Of a stretch of DNA of 20,506 nt, positions 14,601-20,506 are shown piece after piece. The notes below the pieces were generated by a model. That model saw only the letters and a program-made list of their open reading frames with translations, was not told where the DNA came from and made no database searches. Within the stretch, counting starts at the first letter, position 1, and each line of letters starts with the position of its first letter. Origin of the DNA: Flavobacterium sp. Its GTDB lineage: Bacteria; Bacteroidota; Bacteroidia; Flavobacteriales; Flavobacteriaceae. The DNA is taken from positions 1-20,506 of the forward strand of contig JANJWE010000184.1 in the NCBI GenBank assembly GCA_024709705.1, written 5' to 3'. A program made the position numbers and the translations under genes.

Positions 14601-15515
14601 TTAGTTAAACTTCTTTTCAATTAAACTCAAAAATCGTGTAGCATATTCTTCTTTCCCTTCCCAATTATGGTAGTCGGGTTTCACCATGTCATCTATAAAA
14701 TTTTGTGCCTCATCAAAAGAATCATAGGTATTAATCTGAGAAATCACGCGATTGTAATCTTCGTTGCTTCCGTCAAACAAATGTTTCACAAACGCAATTC
14801 TATCATTTAAACCAATATTAATTCCTTTAATCAAGGTGTCGTTTAAAGATGTTACTTTGTGTTCCGTTTTAACCGTAACTGTCTCGGTTTTAGTCTCGAT
14901 TTTAAGGTCAGGACTCACCTTTTCTTCTACTTTTTCAAAGGTTATTTCGGTTGTTTTTTCTATTGAAGCAGGCACATCATTCACTTTAACAAAATCGGGT
15001 TCTTTATAATCCATCCCCAACAAATCGTCAAAAGAAATTTGTTTTTGTTCTAAAGCAGCCGTTTGTGGTTTCTCGGGTTCGGCCGGTGTTTCTTCTTCTG
15101 TTGTTAATTCAAATAAAGGATTAAAATGAGCCTCTTCCTCTTCCGTAGGTGCGAGAGCTTCTTCAATTTCTACTGTTGCTTCTTCTGCTACTGTATTCTC
15201 AACCGTTGCGGCTTCAAGAATGACTTCTTCTGCATGCTCTTCTATTTTCTCATTTTGCAAAACAGGAGAATCTAAAGGTTTGGTCTCTACAGAAAGAGGT
15301 GCTTTATCTTCCAGCTTTTCCTCTAAAACAGCAACCGGAATTTCTTCTTGCAAGGCAATATTTTCCTCATAAAAACGAAGAATCGCTAATTTTTCATATA
15401 ATTTCTGGGCTTCCATATGAAGTTGAACTACATCTTCCTTGCCTTTTAATTTTAAAATTCTGTGTGCAATACTGATTAAATCGGCTTCTAACTTTTTCTT
15501 CATAACTTTTGACAT
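14601..15515 (-). CDS. Glu-rich conserved protein of unknown function
   Basis: I do not recognise this protein. The start I prefer is the ATG at 15515 ([13 protein letters not shown]); the next ATG at 15503 is equally possible, while the frame upstream to 15713 runs through the promoter region and tdk and is not real. The 304-residue product has three parts. A basic N-terminal helix (about 1-55) looks coiled-coil. A long acidic, low-complexity middle (about 56-215) is rich in Glu, Val and Thr. A compact C-terminal block (about 225-304) holds [19 protein letters not shown] and ends LIEKKFN. No signal peptide or membrane segment is present. It heads the rsmI-osmC-recJ operon and diverges from tdk. 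Confidence 0.75.
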   Translation of the reverse strand: MSKVMKKKLEADLISIAHRILKLKGKEDVVQLHMEAQKLYEKLAILRFYEENIALQEEIPVAVLEEKLEDKAPLSVETKPLDSPVLQNEKIEEHAEEVILEAATVENTVAEEATVEIEEALAPTEEEEAHFNPLFELTTEEETPAEPEKPQTAALEQKQISFDDLLGMDYKEPDFVKVNDVPASIEKTTEITFEKVEEKVSPDLKIETKTETVTVKTEHKVTSLNDTLIKGINIGLNDRIAFVKHLFDGSNEDYNRVISQINTYDSFDEAQNFIDDMVKPDYHNWEGKEEYATRFLSLIEKKFN

Positions 15516-15520
15516 TATTA

Positions 15521-15552
15521 TTGAATATAGCGTTTGTATTTTTATAAATTTG
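15521..15552 (+). promoter_or_regulatory. Promoter of tdk
   Basis: TTG at 15521-15523 and TAAATTTG at 15545-15552, 21 bases apart, match the Bacteroidota promoter rule. The leader to 15607 would be about 50 bases. The region also serves the divergent Glu-rich gene, for which only a weak TTATTTTG (minus, 15562-15569) is seen. Confidence 0.5.
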
Positions 15553-15606
15553 TTACAGTTACAAAATAACATAAAAATATGTTGTTCACCGCTAGAAAAG
15601 TACAAA

Positions 15607-16227
15607 ATGTTTCTTGAAAATACCGTAAATGCAAAAGAACAGTTTGGTTGGATTGAAGTCATCTGTGGATCGATGTTCTCCGGGAAGACCGAAGAGCTGA
15701 TTCGCAGACTCAAAAGAGCTCAATTTGCTAAGCAAAAAGTGGAGATTTTTAAACCCGCTATAGACACGCGTTACCATGACGAAATGGTAGTGTCACACGA
15801 TGCCAATGAAATTCGCTCGACTCCGGTTCCGGCAGCAGCCAATATTCGAATTTTGGCTCAAGGATGTGATGTGGTGGGAATAGATGAAGCCCAGTTTTTT
15901 GATGATGAAATTGTTGCGATTTGTAACGATTTGGCCAACTCTGGAATTCGTGTTATTGTAGCCGGATTGGATATGGATTTCAAAGGAAACCCTTTTGGCC
16001 CCATGCCTGCTTTGATGGCAACAGCTGAATATGTAACCAAAGTACATGCGGTATGTACCCGAACCGGCAATTTGGCCAACTACAGTTTTCGAAAAACGGC
16101 CAATGACAAATTGGTTATGCTGGGAGAAACTGAAGAATATGAACCTTTGAGCCGTGCGGCTTATTATCATGCCATGAGGGAGCAAAATGAACCCGCTCCC
16201 AAAGAACAAGACAACTTACCAAAATAA
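15607..16227 (+). CDS. tdk: Thymidine kinase (TK1-like)
   Basis: Tdk phosphorylates thymidine to dTMP in the salvage pathway. The 206-residue protein has the P-loop GSMFSGKT (21-28), DEAQFF (93-98), and the lid region near residues 145-165. TK1-type enzymes usually hold a structural zinc with four cysteines; here only C150 remains (AVCTRT), and the C-terminal CRxCY is SRAAY (182-186). Flavobacterial homologues I recall look the same, so this is probably lineage-wide rather than damage. The ATG at 15607 fits family length; the open frame back to 15439 is not used. A 6-base gap leads into the murF-alr fusion. Confidence 0.94.
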   Translation: MFLENTVNAKEQFGWIEVICGSMFSGKTEELIRRLKRAQFAKQKVEIFKPAIDTRYHDEMVVSHDANEIRSTPVPAAANIRILAQGCDVVGIDEAQFFDDEIVAICNDLANSGIRVIVAGLDMDFKGNPFGPMPALMATAEYVTKVHAVCTRTGNLANYSFRKTANDKLVMLGETEEYEPLSRAAYYHAMREQNEPAPKEQDNLPK

Positions 16228-16233
16228 ATACAT

Positions 16234-18675
16234 GTGAGTTTTACTGTAAAAGATATTATTTTACCTCTTGGTGCTGAACTATTGGGAAACCATAACATTA
16301 ATGTTATTTCCAATATTTCTATAGACAGTCGTTCGTTTCAAAATAATGAAGAAACGCTTTTTTTCTGTCTGATTGGCCCCAATAACAACGGGCACGATTA
16401 TATCTCAGAACTCATTACCAAAGGCGTTCGCAACTTTGTAGTATCACAAGAACAATCATTTTCAGAAAACATCAATTACCTAAAAGTTGAAAACACTTTA
16501 GAGGCACTCCAAAAATTTGCCTCTTTTTACCGCAAAAAATTTGAATTTCCCATCATTGGCATCACGGGAAGTAATGGAAAAACCATAGTAAAAGAATGGC
16601 TCAACTTTTTGTTGAGTCCGGATTACAACATCATCCGAAGTCCCAAAAGCTACAACTCACAAGTGGGAGTACCCTTGTCTGTTTTAGGCATCAACCAACA
16701 GCATAATTTAGGCATTTTTGAAGCGGGTATTTCTACCGTTAACGAAATGCAAAACTTAGAAAGCATTATCCAGCCTACCATAGGAATATTAACCAATATA
16801 GGATCGGCTCACGACGAAGGATTTGAAAATTTAGGGCAAAAAATCAAAGAGAAACTCAAGCTTTTCCCTCATGTTGAAGTTCTCATTTACAATAAAAACA
16901 AATCTATTGATGCTTTTTTAAATCCCAATATCAAAACTTTTTCTTGGAGTTCAAGTGATAAATCAGCAGATGTGTTGGTGCATCATAAGACATATTCCAA
17001 TAAAACTAGCTTAAACGTAACTTACAAAAAAACCTGTTTCAAAATCAACATTCCGTTTTCGGATGAAGCTTCAATTGAAAACGTAATTCAATGTATGATG
17101 ATTTTGTTCTATTTTCAGTATGATTTAGACACTATTCAAAAACGACTGGCTTTATTGTATCCCATAGAAATGCGTTTGAAAGTTAAAAAAGGGATTAATA
17201 ATACGACCTTGATTGACGACAGCTATAGTTCAGATTTTCAATCGCTAAAAATTGCTTTGGATTTTTTAGAAAATCAAAAACAGCATACCAAAAAAACCTT
17301 GATATTATCTGATATTTTTCAAAGTGGATTAGAAAATGACGAACTCTACTCTCGTGTATCCCAAATGATCATATCAAATAAGATAACTCGTGTTATAGGA
17401 ATAGGTGAAGTGATTTCCAACTATAAAAACAAGTTTTTAAACGGCATTACCTTTCAATCGCAAGCTGATTTTTTAACACATTTTGATCAACTAAATTTTG
17501 AAAACGAAACCATTTTAATCAAAGGAGCCCGAAGTTTTCATTTTGAAGAAATTGTATCACTTCTCGAAGAGAAAACACATGAAACGGTTCTAGAAATCAA
17601 CCTCAATGCCCTGTCACACAATTTGAACTTCTATAAAGCCAAATTAAATCCGCATACCCAAATGATGGTCATGGTAAAGGCTTTTAGTTATGGAAATGGA
17701 GGCTTAGAGATTGCGAAACTTTTAGAATATCACAAAGTAGATTACCTTGGCGTGGCTTTTGCCGATGAAGGTATTGCCCTGAAAAGCAACGGCATAACTT
17801 TACCTATTATGGTTTTAAATCCGGAAACAACCAGTTTTGAAGCCCTAATTCAGCATCAATTAGAACCGGAAATATACAGTATAAAGGGTTTGAATGCCTT
17901 TTTAAAAATAGCCAAACAAAAACAATTGAAGCAATTCCCTATCCATTTAAAAATAGATACCGGAATGCATCGACTGGGATTTGACGAAGCTCATCTCCCT
18001 GAGTTAATTGCTATTTTGAAAAACAGCAAATTGGTTCAAGTAAAAAGTATATTATCACACATGGCAACAAGCGATGATATTGCACATCGCGATTTTGCCT
18101 TAGAGCAAATAGAAAAATTCAATCGAATCTCTGCCTTCATCTGTGAGCAGTTGGAAATTCAACCCATAAAACATATTTTAAACACCTCCGGAATTTCCAA
18201 TTACCCACAAGCTCAATTTGACATGGTTCGCTTGGGTATTGGTTTATATGGCATTTCAAATGACCCTAATGAACAAAAAATGTTAGAAAATGTAGGGACT
18301 TTAAAGTCGGTTATTTCCCAAATCAGAACCATTCAAGCCGGAGAAAGTGTGGGTTATGGCCGACGATTTAGAGCCGAAAAAGAAACCCGAATTGCTACCA
18401 TTCCCATTGGCTATGCCGATGGAATTCGAAGAAGTTGGGGGAACGGATTGGGTTTTGTTTTGATAAACAACCAAAAAGCTACCATTGTTGGCAGTATCTG
18501 TATGGATATGTTGATGGTAGATGTAACGACTATTGCTTGTACCGAAGGCAATGAAGTAATTGTACTGGGCGAAAGTCCTTCGGTTGTGTTAATGGCAGCT
18601 GAACTTCAAACCATTCCCTACGAAATCTTAACCGGCATTTCCCAAAGAGTAAAAAGAATTTTTTACAGAGAATAA
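16234..18675 (+). CDS. murF-alr: Bifunctional UDP-MurNAc-tripeptide:D-Ala-D-Ala ligase / alanine racemase
   Basis: This 813-residue fusion makes D-alanine and adds the D-Ala-D-Ala dipeptide in peptidoglycan precursor synthesis. MurF covers about residues 1-445, with P-loop GITGSNGKT at 109-117, TNIGSAHDEGF near 187-197 and the later LIDDSYSSD. Alanine racemase covers about 450-813: the PLP lysine is K482 in MVKAFSYGNG, the catalytic tyrosine is Y708 in VGYGRRF, and GYADG is at 726-730. The fusion is usual in Bacteroidota, though D-Ala-D-Ala ligase is not in the window. The start is a GTG; the ATG two bases earlier is followed at once by TGA. It follows tdk by 6 bases. Confidence 0.95.
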   Translation: MSFTVKDIILPLGAELLGNHNINVISNISIDSRSFQNNEETLFFCLIGPNNNGHDYISELITKGVRNFVVSQEQSFSENINYLKVENTLEALQKFASFYRKKFEFPIIGITGSNGKTIVKEWLNFLLSPDYNIIRSPKSYNSQVGVPLSVLGINQQHNLGIFEAGISTVNEMQNLESIIQPTIGILTNIGSAHDEGFENLGQKIKEKLKLFPHVEVLIYNKNKSIDAFLNPNIKTFSWSSSDKSADVLVHHKTYSNKTSLNVTYKKTCFKINIPFSDEASIENVIQCMMILFYFQYDLDTIQKRLALLYPIEMRLKVKKGINNTTLIDDSYSSDFQSLKIALDFLENQKQHTKKTLILSDIFQSGLENDELYSRVSQMIISNKITRVIGIGEVISNYKNKFLNGITFQSQADFLTHFDQLNFENETILIKGARSFHFEEIVSLLEEKTHETVLEINLNALSHNLNFYKAKLNPHTQMMVMVKAFSYGNGGLEIAKLLEYHKVDYLGVAFADEGIALKSNGITLPIMVLNPETTSFEALIQHQLEPEIYSIKGLNAFLKIAKQKQLKQFPIHLKIDTGMHRLGFDEAHLPELIAILKNSKLVQVKSILSHMATSDDIAHRDFALEQIEKFNRISAFICEQLEIQPIKHILNTSGISNYPQAQFDMVRLGIGLYGISNDPNEQKMLENVGTLKSVISQIRTIQAGESVGYGRRFRAEKETRIATIPIGYADGIRRSWGNGLGFVLINNQKATIVGSICMDMLMVDVTTIACTEGNEVIVLGESPSVVLMAAELQTIPYEILTGISQRVKRIFYRE

Positions 18676-18689
18676 TTTTTTAGTTTTTT

Positions 18690-18703
18690 GTTAAAATTTT
18701 AAC
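18690..18703. promoter_or_regulatory. 14-bp perfect palindrome upstream of mscL
   Basis: GTTAAAATTTTAAC is its own reverse complement. It abuts a -7-like TAACTTCG (18704-18711, 7 of 8 consensus positions) and follows a T-rich stretch. It may be an operator or promoter part; no regulator can be named. Confidence 0.4.
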
Positions 18704-18740
18704 TAACTTCGTTACTACAAAAACATTAAAACTTTATAGT

Positions 18741-19148
18741 ATGCTTAAAGAATTTAAGAATTTTATCATGACCGGCAATGTTATTGAATTTGCCGTAGCT
18801 GTAATCATGGCCGGAGCCGTGGGAGCAGTTGTAAACGGATTTGTAAACGATATTGTAATGCCTGTTGTAGGAATGCTTACCGGAGGCGTTGATTTTTCAG
18901 AAATGAAAGTTGTTTTACAAGATGCTGTTGAAGCATCCGAAGGGGTTGCTGCCGTTCCGGAAGTAGCCATTAGATGGGGAGCTTGGGTAAATACCTTAGT
19001 AAACTTGGTCATTGTTGGTTTTGTGATGTTTATTATCATTAAAGGGTACAACAAAATGAGAAAACCAAAAGAAGAAGCTCCGGCAGCTCCGGCAGGGCCA
19101 ACTCAGGAAGAATTATTGGCTGAAATCAGAGATTTATTGAAAAAATAG
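18741..19148 (+). CDS. mscL: Large-conductance mechanosensitive channel
   Basis: MscL forms a homopentameric inner-membrane channel that opens under membrane tension to release solutes on hypo-osmotic shock. The 135-residue protein has the family layout: N-terminal amphipathic helix (LKEFKNFIMTGNV), first membrane helix about 14-45 with the GNVIEFAVAVIM and NDIVMPVVG signatures, and a periplasmic loop. A second membrane helix lies at about 80-102, then an Ala/Pro-rich linker and a C-terminal bundle helix (QEELLAEIRDLLKK). The loop is rich in Ala, Val and Glu. It has its own upstream region with a palindrome and its own terminator. Confidence 0.96.
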   Translation: MLKEFKNFIMTGNVIEFAVAVIMAGAVGAVVNGFVNDIVMPVVGMLTGGVDFSEMKVVLQDAVEASEGVAAVPEVAIRWGAWVNTLVNLVIVGFVMFIIIKGYNKMRKPKEEAPAAPAGPTQEELLAEIRDLLKK

Positions 19149-19178
19149 AAGTTCCGCTATACTATATATTCTAACCAA

Positions 19179-19205
19179 ACCCCGACTTGTTCGGGGTCTT
19201 TTTTT
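19179..19205 (+). terminator. Terminator of mscL
   Basis: ACCCCGA at 19179-19185 pairs with TCGGGGT at 19191-19197 around a five-base loop, then a C and a run of seven T. Confidence 0.9.
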
Positions 19206-19255
19206 ACAAAAAATCAAAATTTTGTGAAACTGATTTTTTTCAACCGACTATTCTT

Positions 19256-19263
19256 TACTTTTG
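19256..19263 (+). promoter_or_regulatory. -7 box for asd
   Basis: TACTTTTG matches TAnnTTTG and lies 24 bases before the ATG at 19288. No -33 TTG is visible in the 17-23 base interval. Its position supports the ATG at 19288 as the start. Confidence 0.45.
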
Positions 19264-19287
19264 TACTTTAAATCTAAAAATTCACAC

Positions 19288-20277
19288 ATGAGAGTTGCAG
19301 TTGTTGGTGCTACCGGAATGGTTGGCGAAGTTATGCTACAGGTTTTAGCCGAAAGAAATTTTCCGATTACAGAGTTAATTCCCGTGGCTTCGGAAAAGTC
19401 GGTTGGAAAAGAAATCGAATTCAAAGAAACAAAATATAAAGTAGTTGGATTGCAAACGGCCGTTGAAATGCGTCCGGATATTGCTTTATTTTCAGCCGGA
19501 GGTGAAACTTCCTTAGCTTGGGCACCCAAATTTGCGGAAGCCGGCACTACCGTTATCGATAATTCTTCTGCTTGGCGAATGGATCCTACAAAAAAATTAG
19601 TAGTTCCGGAAATCAATGCTTCCGAATTAACCAAAGCCGATAAAATTATTGCCAATCCCAACTGTTCTACCATTCAAATGGTAATGGTTTTAAATCCGTT
19701 GCATAAAAAATACAACGTAAAACGCGTAATTGTTTCTACCTATCAATCCATTACCGGAACGGGTGTAAAAGCGGTGCAACAACTGGAAAATGAATATGCC
19801 GGAGTGAAAGGCGAAATGGCGTATCCGTATCCCATTCACCGAAACGCCATTCCGCAATGTGATGTGTTTGAAGACAACGGTTACACCAAAGAAGAAATGA
19901 AATTGGTTCGCGAAACCCAAAAAATTATGGGTGATAAATCAATAGCCGTGACCGCAACCGCTATCCGAATTCCCGTAGTTGGCGGACACAGTGAAGCTGT
20001 GAATGTGGAGTTTTCGAATGATTTTGAGGTAAATGAAGTGCGTTCAATTTTACATAACACTCCGGGCGTGACCGTTCAAGATAATTTAGACACCAAAACC
20101 TATCCAATGCCGATTTATGCTCAAGGAAAAGACGATGTTTTTGTGGGTAGAATTCGCCGTGACGAAAGCCAACCCAACACTTTAAATATGTGGATTGTAG
20201 CGGATAATCTACGCAAAGGTGCCGCAACCAATACGGTGCAAATTGCGGAGTATTTGGTGGAGCATAATTTAGTTTAA
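19288..20277 (+). CDS. asd: Aspartate-semialdehyde dehydrogenase
   Basis: Asd reduces aspartyl-4-phosphate to aspartate-4-semialdehyde with NADPH, the step after aspartate kinase, toward lysine/diaminopimelate, threonine and methionine. The 329-residue protein has the nucleotide-binding GATGMVG (7-13), SAGGE, DNSSAWRMD and the catalytic Cys126 in NPNCSTIQM. The later active-site stretch RIPVVGGHSEAVNVEF contains the catalytic His. The start is the ATG at 19288 (MRVAVVGATG); the nine extra codons from a TTG at 19261 overlap the -7 box and are not translated. It is a single-gene unit with a terminator. Confidence 0.97.
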   Translation: MRVAVVGATGMVGEVMLQVLAERNFPITELIPVASEKSVGKEIEFKETKYKVVGLQTAVEMRPDIALFSAGGETSLAWAPKFAEAGTTVIDNSSAWRMDPTKKLVVPEINASELTKADKIIANPNCSTIQMVMVLNPLHKKYNVKRVIVSTYQSITGTGVKAVQQLENEYAGVKGEMAYPYPIHRNAIPQCDVFEDNGYTKEEMKLVRETQKIMGDKSIAVTATAIRIPVVGGHSEAVNVEFSNDFEVNEVRSILHNTPGVTVQDNLDTKTYPMPIYAQGKDDVFVGRIRRDESQPNTLNMWIVADNLRKGAATNTVQIAEYLVEHNLV

Positions 20278-20297
20278 GATAATTTCAATATAGTAGG

Positions 20298-20324
20298 AAG
20301 CTCCTTTTTTTGGGGCTTTTTTTG
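20298..20324 (+). terminator. Terminator of asd
   Basis: AAGCTCC at 20298-20304 pairs with GGGGCTT at 20312-20318 (one G-T wobble) around a seven-T loop, and a T run follows. Confidence 0.8.
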
Positions 20325-20429
20325 TTTTTGTTTTGGGAAGAATCTTGTTGTTTTTATTGAAATTTATGATTTGAAAAATCTTAAGAATTCCGCTCCGAAA
20401 AATGTTCTTGTAAAATCCCTAATGAAACG

Positions 20430-20458
20430 TTCCGCAAATGTCTCCTGACTTTGCGGAA
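20430..20458. repeat. Strong inverted repeat in the right-edge noncoding tail
   Basis: TTCCGCAAA at 20430-20438 and TTTGCGGAA at 20450-20458 form a 9-bp perfect stem around an 11-base loop. No T run follows on either strand, so it does not look like a terminator. The stretch 20325-20506 shows no credible gene; the short frame read leftward through the repeat stops after about 28 codons. It may belong to a repeated intergenic element or to a gene beyond the window. Confidence 0.7.
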
Positions 20459-20506
20459 AATAAATGAGTAGAATACAAAACAAAAATTGAAACCTCACTT
20501 CCTAAA

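Noticed and set aside
15439..15606. N-terminal extension of thymidine kinase
   Set aside because: The extension covers the divergent promoter region and the start of the Glu-rich gene; TK1-type proteins begin near the 15607 ATG.
15516..15713. N-terminal extension of the Glu-rich protein
   Set aside because: It runs antisense through the tdk start and the tdk promoter, and has no coding character.
19261..19287. N-terminal extension of aspartate-semialdehyde dehydrogenase
   Set aside because: The TTG lies within the -7 box, and the family starts at MRVAVVG.

Overview
The window is a stretch of chromosome from a low-GC member of the Bacteroidota, most likely a Flavobacterium-type Flavobacteriaceae. 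Three things point there. The protein sequences look flavobacterial (FBPase, a MurF-alanine racemase fusion, RecJ, LpxH, a SprA-like outer-membrane protein). Many -7 promoter boxes have the Bacteroidota form TAnnTTTG. Shine-Dalgarno sequences are mostly absent. Nearly all of it reads as core housekeeping sequence; I see no CRISPR array, prophage, transposase or toxin-antitoxin module.

Layout, left to right. Positions 1-39 are a GC-rich scrap unlike the rest. A HupE/UreJ-family membrane protein (minus) and a TerB-family protein (plus) diverge from about 684-860. fbp (minus) shares a bidirectional terminator with the TerB gene. A GNAT acetyltransferase with an unusual leader and an aspartate kinase follow (plus). 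Then come a fasciclin lipoprotein, a 1135-residue outer-membrane protein, and a small lipoprotein with a duplicated HGQPxHRC motif. A tRNA-Ala(GGC) lies on the minus strand. The next plus-strand group is a crotonase-family protein translationally coupled to a 58-residue membrane protein, then queD and lpxH.

lpxH runs tail to tail into a minus-strand operon transcribed in the order Glu-rich unknown, rsmI, OsmC-family, recJ. Divergent from that operon, tdk and the murF-alr fusion form a plus-strand pair. mscL and asd follow as separate plus-strand units with their own terminators. The right edge holds a gene-free tail with a strong inverted repeat.

Functionally the window mixes cell-envelope genes (lpxH, murF-alr, mscL, two lipoproteins, the large outer-membrane protein), the first two steps of the aspartate pathway (aspartate kinase and asd, about 15 kb apart), gluconeogenesis (fbp), nucleotide salvage (tdk), RNA modification and translation (queD, rsmI, tRNA-Ala) and DNA repair (recJ). 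No intergenic gap exceeds 300 bases. The less familiar material is the HGQPxHRC lipoprotein, the large outer-membrane protein, the crotonase-membrane peptide pair, the Glu-rich protein, and several intergenic inverted or tandem repeats. I did not find a convincing new multi-gene system.
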